A DNA stretch of 64,000 bases from Rhynchopus sp. YZ270_cl-10. Lineage: Eukaryota > Euglenozoa > Diplonemea > Diplonemida > Diplonemidae. Under the pieces are notes generated by a model that saw only the letters and a list, made by a program, of their open reading frames with translations, did no database searches and was not told where the DNA came from. Below, one piece after another: positions 50,967 through 60,741 of the stretch. Numbering within the stretch: the stretch's first letter is position 1; the number at the start of each line of letters is the position of its first letter. Position numbers and translations under genes: made by a program. The DNA is taken from assembly GCA_964035575.1 (NCBI GenBank), contig OZ037834.1, positions 186,001-250,000 on the forward strand, read 5' to 3'.

Positions 50967-51335
50967 ATAGTGGAGTTCATCCTCGGGTGTCTACACTAAT
51001 ACAACCAAGTTTTCAAAATAAATAAAACAAAAACGAACAAATGAAAAGGTGTAGCGGAACACATCCTTCGATTGGTGGCTTCATTGCAAACCAACCCAAA
51101 TTGCTTGACCTAGCGCACAGCTTCTTCCGATCAAGCGTCTTGCTAGCAAAATGATAACATGCAGTATGTGGAGCTCGTCCTTGGGTGTCTACCTAAAAAG
51201 TGACAATTGCGTAAAAAAGCAAAGCCCCTCAATCAGTCTACCTAAAAAGTTTAAAACAAAATTTCAAAGAAAAAAGTAGAGTGGAGCACACTCTAGTGTG
51301 GCTACACTAATACAACCAAGTTTTCAAAAAAGAAA
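50967..51335. repeat. Cluster of the dispersed about 50-bp motif
   Basis: Three variants (about 50967-51020, 51171-51250 and 51281-51335) of TAGTGGAG-CA-CCT-G-GTGTCTACACTAATACAACC followed by AAGTTTTCAAA. Also found at 22008 and 22447. Confidence 0.6.
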
Positions 51336-51570
51336 AAAAAAATAGTGAAGATTGTCTGAATGCGGCTTTTCTAACCAGATTATCAAAAGAAATAAAAGAA
51401 ATCCAATTTTTCAAAATAGACTATAAGTGTGGCCATATGTGCGTTTGTGTGTTTTTCATTTTTTTTTTTTTTTTTCACCCCCTTTTTTATAACCCCGCGT
51501 AGATCTGTTGCCCTACGTCCACAGAGGCGTTTTGCACTTCAAAAACTCACCATTTTTTTTTGTGTTCATT

Positions 51571-52922
51571 ATACATAGCGCTCCAATTAGACTCTAACTA
51601 GATAATTAGAGTCGGCAGTTCGAGTATAATTAGAGTCTTTAAAACTCTAACTGAACTCTAATACTCTAACTGGACTCTAATTAGAGTCTAATTAGAGTCC
51701 TATAAGAGGGTCAATAAAGAGGGGCACATCAATCAATGCTATAGCCATCAACCCAGGGGGCATAGCTAGTGCAAGAAATTCGACTTTGTAATCCAGATAG
51801 TCTGTTCTCTGCTTGCAGAGAACCAGACACAAGAAAATATTGTTTGTTCCCCCAGAAAACCAGTGCACAATTCACACTCCTTGTGGATGGTCTTGTTGCC
51901 TTTTTAGCACAGGAATTTTGGCCCAGGGGCATGCACTTGAAGCATGGCTATTTAGTGTGTATGGGGCAGTGTTGTTTTGTTATGAATTCTCTTTTGGTAT
52001 TGTCGATCGCGGGTAGTTGTTCAACGCGAGGCTTGGATCTCTCCTGGGTTCATAAGTAGTATTTCTTCGGCTGAAATGAACGTATGCTCGCTATAGATTT
52101 CCCGTCAACACAGCCTTTGATACTGGGATTACCCCTTCGACCCCTTAGTGGTAGTTAAATTCGATTGATATTTACATTCCTAGAGATGAAAGCAAGATAC
52201 CACTTCTGTACCCGCGCATCAACATTTGTAGAAAATTTTGCACCCCAAACACCTTCAATAATGCCCGCCAAAAGGCGCCCCTTGTTGCTGGGAGTTTCTC
52301 ATGTTTGATACCTGCACAGCAGGCATTCCTCTGAGTCCAACGCTGCTTGGCCTGTCTGCGGCGTTGCACCGGAGGTGCACATAGAGTTTTTGCATCGCAT
52401 TCCCTAATGTACGGGGCACACACACTTGAGGGCATGTGCCACTGCGCGGGTCTGAGTACCTGGGTACCCATAGCTGAGAATAAGCCGGGTCCCGAGTCCC
52501 GGTACTGGGTACTAGGTACAGTAGGACTAGGACTAGGCCCCCACCCTCCCGCGACCGGGTCCCCGACCCGCTTTCAGGCGGACCACAGCGCCTTCACATA
52601 TTGTGTCCCAGTCCGGCTGAGAACTCGGTTCCCCAAGTCTTATTTTCAGCTATGTGGGTATCTGGGCACCTGGGTCCTACAGAGGAACCTTAGGGGAACC
52701 GGTTCCTTACGGCGTTTGCACCTACAAGAAGCCTGTTGTTTTACTCTAATTAGACTATAATTAGAGTGTAGTTAGAGTCTAATTATGCTCTAACTGCACT
52801 CTAATTATAGTCTAATTGAAGAAAAGCGACTCTAATTATACTCTAACTGGACTCTAACTGACTTGGCCCAAAATCCCAGACTCTAATTATACCCTAATAC
52901 TCTAATTAGAGCGCTATGTATA
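51571..52922. mobile_element. TIR element with 7-bp target duplication
   Basis: 1352 bp bounded by ATACATAGCGCTCCAATTAGA and its inverted counterpart and flanked by direct GTTCATT (51564-51570 and 52923-52929). Both subterminal regions (51580-51710 and 52741-52915) are packed with ACTCTAATTAGAGT-like words, probably transposase-binding or foldback structure. No transposase; the interior includes the possible copia-like fossil. Superfamily uncertain; the 7-8 bp duplication would suit hAT-like elements. Confidence 0.75.
51729..52370 (-). mobile_element. Possible degraded Ty1/copia-like pol remnant, copy 2
   Basis: Fossil, broken, related to 19380-20170. The - strand carries KKATRPSTRS and VFWGNKQY-like segments reminiscent of the copia RNase H region. 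Lies inside the 51571-52922 element. Tentative, old. Confidence 0.35.
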
Positions 52923-52929
52923 GTTCATT

Positions 52930-54160
52930 GTGTTTAAATATGTTACCACTAGGTGCGTGCAGAAAAACAGAAAAAAAAACAATCATAGCAAAAAACACAA
53001 CGTTGCAACTTTTTTTTCTTTTCCAGTGATATTTTCCTTCCAACCAGACCCTGCATTTCACTGAGGCTTACTTCATTTGCGTACCCCGATGATTCTTTCA
53101 TCATGCGGAAATGTCTGATGTCAACCACGAAATGGATGTAAGCCTGCATGGTAGGGAGTCGACCCCTTCAGGTTCACCCGGTCATTTGTACCAAAGGTAG
53201 GACGTAGGTACACTGTCAAGAAGAGGGCTTTTTTTTTGTATTTTATTACCGCTTGAGACCATGAATTTCACGCCCCTTACTGGGGGGGGGGCGAATAAGA
53301 GATCAGGGGTGAATAAGAGATCAGGGCCGAATAAGAGATCAGGTTGAGATTTTGGGGGTATTTTTTTTTTTTTTTTTTGCATGCGCCAGGGTTTTATCTT
53401 GAAATTTTTTTTTGAAATTTTACCCTGTCTACCCGGTCTGGCAAAAAAGTGGTCAAAATATTTTTTTTGCCTCCGGCGAAAATGTCTTTTTGCTTTTTTT
53501 CCCCCAAAAAATTTTTTTTATTTCTGGCTCGTCCGTTCGCCTAATAAGAGATGCCACATCTCTTATTCGCCCCCCCCCAGTAACAAAATCGTTAAGAGGG
53601 GCGTGTAATTTATTTTCCAGTATTACACGCTCGAAAAATAAATTACACGCTCAGAAAATCGTAGAACTGAACTCTCGAAAAAATTTTTTGGAGGCCTTTG
53701 GAGGCCCAATTTTGCAATTAAAGCCAGAAAAGAGCCATTTTGAGCCATTCTAGGGGTCTCAAACGCATTTTTGAGTTAATTTTCTGTAACACACAAACCA
53801 CGGATTCACACGTTTTTTTTTCAAATTTTCATCAAAAAATCCCAAATGAGACCTCCAAAACGTGTGAGGGCACCTTTGGAGAGTGAGTCCGACACGAGCA
53901 CAAGTGTCATCACACATGACGGGGATGTCCCCATGGCACAAACACCACACATACCGGGGGGGTATGGTGGGGGGTCACAGTGAATATCAACATCGGTGAT
54001 ATCCTAGCTAAAGTTCTGGCTCAAGACGCCGTCCAGCGCTAAGAGGCCCGCATAAAAAAACTGGATCAAAAGTCATCATCAAAAGTACCCCCACCCTCTT
54101 CTCTTTGTACGCGTGAAAACGGGTTGTGAAATTCATGGTCTCACTTGGTGATAAAATAAC
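52930..54160. other. Non-coding region with nested inverted repeats
   Basis: Inverted 17-mers GAGACCATGAATTTCAC (53254-53270) and GTGAAATTCATGGTCTC (54126-54142) enclose about 0.9 kb. Inside, GCGAATAAGAGAT and its complement next to a G/C-run (about 53280-53580) form a second inverted pair, with three GAATAAGAGATCAGG words on the left. DNA near 53115-53200 is related to about 6230-6345. Confidence 0.5.
53846..53983 (+). CDS. Small ORF, 45 codons, unknown
   Basis: MRPPKRVRAPLESES onward to a TGA, with GC-rich coding-like composition unlike its AT-rich surroundings, and a Lys/Arg-rich start followed by a Ser/Thr-rich segment. It lies inside the 53254-54142 inverted-repeat pair, so it may be the remnant start of a transposon protein. 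Not recognised. Confidence 0.25.
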   Translation: MRPPKRVRAPLESESDTSTSVITHDGDVPMAQTPHIPGGYGGGSQ

Positions 54161-54166
54161 ATATTA

Positions 54167-54312
54167 CCGTGAATTTATACCAGTATTTCACTTACAGGTG
54201 GAAACAGCCCTCGGGGTAGCATTTTTGCCCTCGGGCTTCGCCCTCGGACAAAAATGCTGCCCCCTCGGGCTGTTTCCACCTGTGCGTGAAATACTGGAAT
54301 ATAAATTCACGG
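54167..54312. mobile_element. CCGT-type long hairpin MITE
   Basis: 146 bp, arms CCGTGAATTTATACCAGTATT and its complement, then CAGGTGGAAACAGCCCTCGGG and its complement, closing on a CCCTCGGGCTTCGCCCTCGG centre; flanked by TA on both sides. Links the CCGT/TA MITE group with the CTTCG-centre hairpin group. Confidence 0.75.
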
Positions 54313-54439
54313 TAATAATATATATTAAGTCAATTTTTCTATGTGATAAAGGTGACTAAGCACAGAGGGGGGGGGTTTTCTTTAGGTTCATTTGATAAAC
54401 GTTTCTTTTGCTCGCGGAGTCTCAGTGCCTGCTGTGCCG

Positions 54440-54942
54440 GCGTTTGCACTGTCAACTTCACTTTCTTTTCTTCTCTGCAAGAGTCGGACGAAACACAGCC
54501 AGGTGCGTACGCTCTTCTCCAATCCCAACCCTTCCCCCTGTGTGCCTTTCCGTTCGTTTCCTTTCCTTTCTTCTACGTATGGTGGTGCACATCCTTAGCG
54601 GTGTGTCTTCTTCACTAATCCAAACCAAAGGTTCAAATCTCATAAGAACAGTTCATTTGCCCCTCCCACACCACCCCTCCCTTTTCTTTCGCAAAAGCTT
54701 TTGGGATACAGAACCCATTTCCCGCATCTGCCATCTCCTTCTCACGGGGCCTCCGGTCCATTGGTGCACCCTGATTAGAGGCTACGACTGTTGTCCAATT
54801 ATTCACGTACTCCGCGCTGCACCAATGATCATGATCGAACTACATTGTGCCAAAGTGCACGTAACAAACCAAGTCATCCACACTCCATCCAGAACGCAGA
54901 TTTATTCAAAAAATAAAAAAAAGCAAAAAAAAAAAAGTAAGT
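54440..54942 (+). promoter_or_regulatory. Type 1 spacer/leader of B-box-LRR gene 1
   Basis: Repeated upstream block (GACGAAACACAGCCAGGTGCG, CTCACGGGGCCTCCGGTCCATTGG, ACATTGTGCCAAAGTGCACG, CCATCCAGAACGCAG) preceding each gene of the array. Pyrimidine-rich stretches and AACGCAG upstream of the ATG could act in splicing. Promoter role inferred only. Confidence 0.55.
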
Positions 54943-56919
54943 ATGCCCAACGTACCCCGTGTTTCCGGCAAGCGGACCGCGTCATCCACACTGTTGGCAC
55001 CGCCGGCAAAGAGAGGAAAGACAGAGACCCTCCCTTCCCCTCCCCCCCCTGGAGGACACAACATGGACTGTGACATGGAGCCCACCGCACCACCGATACC
55101 TTTGTGTGAGAGCTGTTCGGCACCTGCACAGCTGCAGTGTGGACACTGTAAAGATCTGTTCTTCTGCGACAAGCCTGCCTGCTTCGAAGCTCTGCACCCA
55201 AGGGCACGCGACCGTGAGATGCATCTTGCTTCTGTGACTTCGTACGGAACATCGTCGAACTGTGCACTGCACCCAGAGTTCAAGCTGCACCTTGTCTGTG
55301 AAGACCCTGCGTGTGGAGACGCAATGATCTGTGTGAGCTGTGAGAAGCATGAACATGCGGGACACAACACAATCGAAATCTCTGAGTACGTTGCACGTCA
55401 GCGCTGCATCCTCCGCTCACACGCGGCAGACCTGACGAAGCAGCGGGCTGCTGCAGATGAGGAGTGCTGTGTGCTTGAGGCAGTCGAACCCCCAGAGGCC
55501 AGGTACAAAGACCTTCTCCTGCAGACACACGTCGGACACCTGTTGATGGGTGAGGATGTGTGGCGCAGGAACGTCATGTGTGAGGAGGCGTTGGCACGGA
55601 GCTTCCTCACACAGGCACTGAGTGCTGCAGGGCAGGTGTGTGCGCTGAAGACGTTTGTTGCGAAGACAGAACACATGATTGACGAGTGCGAGCAGGTGTG
55701 CCTGCTTGGGGACGACGAGACGCTGCGTGCGGCAACAGAGTCGCGGGCCGTTGTGCGGAGCATCAACAGCATGGCAGCGTGCAGAGACCGCCACCGCCTT
55801 GTGGGTGCTGCATACCCACGAGCAAGGTTTTACGTGACGCTGCCTGTGTCGGATGTGCACGACGCTCTTGGCCAGAGGTTGGAACTTGTGGTGCGTGTGA
55901 TTGTGGTGGGCGTGAATGGAGCGACACGCGCGATTGAGGTGAGTGTGGATGACACGGTGTGTGACTTGCGTCGGAAGGTGGCGTCTGCAGAAAGGTTGCC
56001 TGGCCACACCTTTGATATGTGTTTCAGGGGTGAGGTGGTGGGAGAAGGAGAGGACATGACACAGCTGAGTGCTGACATAATTGTGCTGAAGCAGACGAAG
56101 GAGCAGGTGGCCGTTGCAGCACTTGATGCATTGGGTGAGACAAACCTGACAGCAGCGAGGTTGGCAGAAGTGACGGATGCGGAGGTGGCTTGTTTGCTTC
56201 TTCAGGCGGGTGTTGCGACTGCGATTCCAAACTACTTCTTCTTTAGAGCAGCTTTCGTGAGTCTTGATCTCAGTGCTGTGTCTGGCATTGATTCGATTGG
56301 GAACGGATTTCTGAAGGATTGCACCAGCTTGGAAGTACTTGACATCTCTGGTTTGACCAGTGTCACTTCCATTGGCGAGCACTTCCTTCGGGGCTGCACA
56401 GCTTTGAAAGAACTTGATCTCACTCCCTTGAGCAAGGTCACAGTGATTCCGAAGACGTTCCTGTACGAGTGCTCTTCTCTGACACATCTCGATCTTTCCC
56501 CCTTTAGTGGTGTCACTTCAGTTGGCAGCCACTTTCTTTACCGCTGCACATCTTTGATGGAAATCGATCTGTCTCCCTTGAGCAGTATCACAGTGATTGA
56601 GCGGTCGTTCCTGAACCAGTGCACTTCGCTGAAACAACTTGATCTCTCTCCCTTTGTGAGAGTCACTGCGATTGATTCCTTCTTCCTTCATAGGTGCATG
56701 GCTTTGGAAGAACTTAGTCTCGCTGGCTTGCTCAGTGTGACTGTGATTAAGGATAAGTTCCTGTACGGCTGTTCTTCGCTGACAGAACTTGATCTATCTC
56801 CCTTGAGCAACGTCTTGGATGTAGGGACGCATTTCCTTGCTGAGACTTCTTCAGCATTCTACGGAAAGAAGAAATGCAGCAAAGTCGTGTTACAGAAATT
56901 AGAGATGAAGTGGGAGTAA
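54943..56919 (+). CDS. B-box / ubiquitin-like / LRR protein (gene 1)
   Basis: 658 residues. The N-terminus is basic with an NLS-like PPAKRGK. B-box-like zinc sites follow: C55, C58, C66, C69, C75, C80, H85 and H94, then a B-box2-like C107-x2-H110 ... C130-x2-C133 ... H138-x2-H141. Residues about 150-285 are helical and may form a coiled coil as in TRIM proteins. About 313-385 resembles a ubiquitin-like fold (IEVSVDDTVCDLRRKV, CFRGEVVGEGEDMTQL). About 437-658 hold eight 25-residue LRRs of the type SSL-ELDLSPLS-VT-IG-xFLxxC, BspA/LRR_5-like. There is no RING, so ubiquitin-ligase activity is not implied. The start is conserved in all three array members; gene 1 and 3 ATGs follow a donor-like GTAAGT. 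Probably an intracellular recognition or scaffold protein. A foldback element begins at its stop codon. Confidence 0.85.
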   Translation: MPNVPRVSGKRTASSTLLAPPAKRGKTETLPSPPPPGGHNMDCDMEPTAPPIPLCESCSAPAQLQCGHCKDLFFCDKPACFEALHPRARDREMHLASVTSYGTSSNCALHPEFKLHLVCEDPACGDAMICVSCEKHEHAGHNTIEISEYVARQRCILRSHAADLTKQRAAADEECCVLEAVEPPEARYKDLLLQTHVGHLLMGEDVWRRNVMCEEALARSFLTQALSAAGQVCALKTFVAKTEHMIDECEQVCLLGDDETLRAATESRAVVRSINSMAACRDRHRLVGAAYPRARFYVTLPVSDVHDALGQRLELVVRVIVVGVNGATRAIEVSVDDTVCDLRRKVASAERLPGHTFDMCFRGEVVGEGEDMTQLSADIIVLKQTKEQVAVAALDALGETNLTAARLAEVTDAEVACLLLQAGVATAIPNYFFFRAAFVSLDLSAVSGIDSIGNGFLKDCTSLEVLDISGLTSVTSIGEHFLRGCTALKELDLTPLSKVTVIPKTFLYECSSLTHLDLSPFSGVTSVGSHFLYRCTSLMEIDLSPLSSITVIERSFLNQCTSLKQLDLSPFVRVTAIDSFFLHRCMALEELSLAGLLSVTVIKDKFLYGCSSLTELDLSPLSNVLDVGTHFLAETSSAFYGKKKCSKVVLQKLEMKWE

Positions 56920-57351
56920 TCATGGATGTTCAAAGTACTTGAAGTACTTTTTTCTGATTTTTTATGGCACTTGAAGTACTTAACCCCCCCCTTTTTTTTC
57001 CTCTCAAAATTACAGTCAAGTACGTGAAGATTGATCAAGTACTTGACAAAAATCAAGTACTTGACCCCCTCTTTTTTTTTCTCGTACTTTTTTACTTTCT
57101 TTACCCTCTGACAGGGTCTGTCAAGTACTTGTTTTCGAAAAAAAAACGTCAAGTACTTGATCAAGTACCCACTTTTTTTTGTACTTGATCAAGTACTTGA
57201 CGTTTTTTTTGAGAAAAAAGTACTTGACAGAGAGAAAACAAGTAAAAAAGTACGAGAAAAAAAAATAGGGTGTCAAGTACTTCAAGTATCAAGTATTGGG
57301 TTTTTTGGGGGATCAAGTACTTGATATACTTCAAGTACTTTGGACATCCAT
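56920..57351. mobile_element. AAGTACTT-rich foldback element inserted at a stop codon
   Basis: 432 bp whose ends ATGGATGTTCAAAGTACTTG and its counterpart are inverted, packed with AAGTACTTGA words on both strands. Flanked by direct GGAGTAA (56913-56919 and 57352-57358), the sequence that contains the TAA stop of gene 1; genes 2 and 3 have the uninterrupted site GGAGTAAGGAATAGCTCC. Non-autonomous, family unknown. Confidence 0.85.
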
Positions 57352-57358
57352 GGAGTAA

Positions 57359-58098
57359 GGAATGGCTCCATGCCATACAAAACCGGTCGAAAAAAAGAGA
57401 ACTTTAAACTTGGCAGACTTTTCTGGGGTGTTTCTTTGCACACAACCACCTTAGGCAATACCCCGAGGGCGAATTCGTATTTGCCCTCTTTTCGGATCCT
57501 ATTCGGGTGTATTCATCCGAATATAGGGCGAATACTTCACTTCTTTCCACCTGTCTGTGGACGAAACACAGCCAGGTGCGTACGCTCTTCTCCAATCCCA
57601 ACCCTTCCCCCTGTGTGCCTTTCCGTTCGTTTCCTTTCCTTTCTTCTACGTATGGTGGTGCACATCCTTAGCGGTGTGTCTTCTTCACTAATCCAAATCA
57701 AAGGTTCAAATCTCATAAGAACAGTTCATTTGCCCCTCCCACACCACCCCTCCCTTTTCTTTCGCAAAAGATTTTGGGACACAGAACCCATTTCCCGCAT
57801 CTGCCATCTCCTTCTCACGGGGCCTCCGGTCCCTTGGTACACCCGTAGTTATAGGGTTACGACCGTTTTCCAATGTTTTCACGTACCCCACGCTGCACCA
57901 ATGCACATGCTCGAACACTACATCATGCGAAAATTGTGGACTTCGCCTGGGGAGATGTGATCATCCCTGACAATGTCTTTGTGGAATCTAAGTTGCCCAC
58001 TCATATTATATTACACTGTGCACGTAACAAACCAATTGATACACACACCATCCAGAATGCAGATTTATCCAAAATAAAACAAAAGATAATAAACAAGT
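57359..58098 (+). promoter_or_regulatory. Type 2 spacer/leader of B-box-LRR gene 2
   Basis: As the type 1 spacer but with about 100 bp extra (ACTTCGCCTGGGGAGATGTG to TTGCCCACTCATATT) before the ACGTAACAAACCAA stretch. Contains a hairpin around TATTCGGGTGTATTCATCCGAATA. Confidence 0.55.
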
Positions 58099-60075
58099 AT
58101 GTCTGACGCACCCCGTGTTTCCGGCAAGCGGACCGCGTCATCCACACTGTTGGCACCGCCGGCAAAGAGAGGAAAGACAGAGACCCTCCCTTCCCTTCCC
58201 TCCCCTGGAGGACACAACATGGACTGTGACATGGAGCCCACCGCACCACCGATACCTTTGTGTGAGAGCTGTTCGGCACCTGCACAGCTGCAGTGTGGAC
58301 ACTGTATTGAACTGTTCTTCTGCGACAAGCCTGCCTGCTTCGAAGCTCTGCACCCAAGGGCACGTCACCGCGAGATGCATCTTGCTTCTGTGACTTCGTA
58401 CGGGGCATCGTCGAACTGTGCACTGCACCTAGAGTCCAAGCTGCACCTTGTCTGTGAAGACCCTGCGTGTGGAGACGCAATGATCTGTGTGAGCTGTGAG
58501 AAGCATGAACATGCGGGACACAACACAATCGAAATCTCTGAGTACGTTGCACGTCAGCGCTGCATCCTCCGCTCACACGCGGCAGACCTGACGAAGCAGC
58601 GGGCTGCTGCAGATGAGGAGTGCTGTGTGCTTGAGGCAGTCGAACCCCCAGAGGCCAGGTACAAAGACCTTCTCCTGCAGACACACGTCGGACACCTGTT
58701 GATGGGTGAGGATGTGTGGCGCAGGAACGTCATGTGTGAGGAGGCGTTGGCACGGAGCTTCCTCACACAGGCACTGAGTGCTGCAGGGCAGGTGTGTGCG
58801 CTGAAGACGTTTGTTGCGAAGACAGAACACATGATTGACGAGTGCGAGCAGGTGTGCCTGCTTGGGGACGACGAGACGCTGCGTGCGGCAACAGAGTCGC
58901 GGGCCGTTGTGCGGAGCATCAACAGCATGGCAGCGTGCAGAGACCGCCACCGCCTTGTGGGTGCTGCATACCCACGTGCAGAGTTTTCCCTGACGCTGCC
59001 TGTGTCGGACGTGCACGACGCTCTTGGCCAGAGGTTGGAACTTGTGGTGCCTGTGCTTGTGGAGGGTGTGGATGGAGTGGAACACTTGATTGAGGTGAGT
59101 GTGGATGACACGGTGTGTGACTTGCGTCGGAAGGTGGCGTCTGCAAAAACGTTGCCTGGCCACACCTTTGATATGTGTTTCAGGGGTGAGGTGGTGGGAG
59201 AAGGAGAGGACATGACACAGCTGAGTGCTGACAGGATTGTGCTGAAGCAGACGAAGGAGCAGGTGGCCGTTGCAGCACTTGATGCATTGGGTGAGACAAA
59301 CCTGACAGCAGCGAGGTTGGCAGAAGTGAAGGATGCGGAGGTGGCTTGTTTGCTTCTTCAGACGGGTGTTGCGACTGCGATTCCAAGTCTGTTCTGCTCA
59401 GAAGCAGCTTTCGTGAGTCTTGATCTCAGTGCTGTGTCTGGCATTGCTTCCATTGGGGAGAAATTTCTGAAGGATTGCACCAGCTTGGAAGTACTTGACA
59501 TCTCTGGTTTGACCAGTGTCACTTCCATTGGCGAGCAATTCCTTCGTGGCTGCAAAGCTTTGAAAGAACTTGATCTCACTCCCTTGAGCAAGGTCACAGT
59601 GATTCCGAGGGGGTTACTGTACGAGTGCTCTTCTCTGACACAACTCGATCTTTCTCCCTTTAGTGGTGTCACTTCAGTTGGCAGCCACTTTCTTCTCCGG
59701 TGCGCATCTTTGATGGAAATCGATCTGTCTCCCTTGAGCAGTATCACAGCGATTGAGGAGGCGTTCCTTGCCGAGTGCACTTCGCTGAAACAACTTGATC
59801 TCTCCCCCTTTGTGAGAGTCACTGCGATTGATTCCTTCTTCCTTAGTGGATGCAAGGCTTTGGAAGATCTTAGTCTCGCTGGCTTGCTCAGTGTGACGGT
59901 GATTAAGGATTATTTCCTGCAGGACTGTTCTTCGCTGACAGAACTTGATCTATCTCCCTTGAGCAACGTCTTGGAGGTAGGGAAGCATTTCCTTGTTGAG
60001 AGTTCTCCAGCATTCTACGGAAAGAAGAAATGCAGCAAAGTCGTGTTACAGAAATTAGAGATGAAGTGGGAGTAA
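58099..60075 (+). CDS. B-box / ubiquitin-like / LRR protein (gene 2)
   Basis: 658 residues, the same length and domain order as gene 1, starting MSDAPRVSGK. Most of the first 290 residues are identical to gene 1. Differences cluster in two places: the ubiquitin-like region (LVVPVLVEGVDGVEHLIEV here, LVVRVIVVGVNGATRAIEV in gene 1) and the x-x-F-L-x-x-C positions of the LRRs (for example EK/KD, RG/YE, EA/AE, DY/QD). In LRR 3 the normally invariant Phe is Leu. Intact, followed by the shared GGAGTAAGGAATAGCTCC site without insertion. Same inferred role as gene 1. Confidence 0.87.
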   Translation: MSDAPRVSGKRTASSTLLAPPAKRGKTETLPSLPSPGGHNMDCDMEPTAPPIPLCESCSAPAQLQCGHCIELFFCDKPACFEALHPRARHREMHLASVTSYGASSNCALHLESKLHLVCEDPACGDAMICVSCEKHEHAGHNTIEISEYVARQRCILRSHAADLTKQRAAADEECCVLEAVEPPEARYKDLLLQTHVGHLLMGEDVWRRNVMCEEALARSFLTQALSAAGQVCALKTFVAKTEHMIDECEQVCLLGDDETLRAATESRAVVRSINSMAACRDRHRLVGAAYPRAEFSLTLPVSDVHDALGQRLELVVPVLVEGVDGVEHLIEVSVDDTVCDLRRKVASAKTLPGHTFDMCFRGEVVGEGEDMTQLSADRIVLKQTKEQVAVAALDALGETNLTAARLAEVKDAEVACLLLQTGVATAIPSLFCSEAAFVSLDLSAVSGIASIGEKFLKDCTSLEVLDISGLTSVTSIGEQFLRGCKALKELDLTPLSKVTVIPRGLLYECSSLTQLDLSPFSGVTSVGSHFLLRCASLMEIDLSPLSSITAIEEAFLAECTSLKQLDLSPFVRVTAIDSFFLSGCKALEDLSLAGLLSVTVIKDYFLQDCSSLTELDLSPLSNVLEVGKHFLVESSPAFYGKKKCSKVVLQKLEMKWE

Positions 60076-60741
60076 GGAATAGCTCCATGCCATACAAAAC
60101 CGAATGTCAAAAACGAAAAAAAAAAGAGAATTTTAACTTGGCAGACTTTTCTGGGGTGTTTCTTTGCACACAACCACCTTAGGCAATACCCCGAGGGCGA
60201 ATTCGTATTCGTCCTCTTTTCGGATCCTATTCGGGTGTATTCATCCGAATATAGGGCGAATACTTCACTTCTTTCCACCTGTCTGTGGACGAAACACAGC
60301 CAGGTGCGTACGCTCTTCTCCAATCCCAACCCTTCCCCCTGTGTGCCTTTCCGTTCGTTTCCTTTCCTTTCTTCTACGTATGGTGGTGCACATCCTTAGC
60401 GGTGTGTCTTCTTCACTAATCCAAACCAAAGGTTCAAATCTCATAAGAACAGTTCATTTGCCCCTCCCACCACCCCTCCCTTTTCTTTCGCAAAAGCTTT
60501 TGGGACACAGAACCCGTTTCCCGCATCTGCCATCTCCTTCTCACGGGGCCTCCGGTCCATTGGTGCACCCTGATTAGAGGCTACGACTGTTGTCCAATTT
60601 TTCACGTACTCCGCGCTGCACCAATACTCATGTTCGAACCACATTGTGCCAAAGTGCACGTAACAAACCAAGTCATCCACACTCCATCCAGAACGCAGAT
60701 TTATTCAAAAAATAAAAAAAAGCAAAAAAAAAAAAGTAAGT
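60076..60741 (+). promoter_or_regulatory. Type 1 spacer/leader of B-box-LRR gene 3
   Basis: Lacks the about 100-bp extra block, like the spacer of gene 1, with CCATCCAGAACGCAG and an A-run before AAGTAAGT and the ATG. Confidence 0.55.

Larger units (their letters stand above)
48973..51570. other. Non-coding spacer
   Basis: No supportable gene. It includes two adjoining hairpins (49655-49745 and 49744-49925), a segment near 50390-50460 related to the 36960 and 38000 repeats, and several copies of the about 50-bp dispersed motif (50967-51335). Confidence 0.5.

Noticed and set aside
54600-54660. GGTTCAAATC as a tRNA B box (repeated in each array spacer)
   Set aside because: No T-stem complementarity around it and no acceptor, D or anticodon arms; it is simply part of the duplicated spacer.
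55417-56487. Long minus-strand frames under the B-box-LRR genes
   Set aside because: They mirror the well-supported + strand genes, recur only because the genes are duplicated, and contain no recognisable domain.
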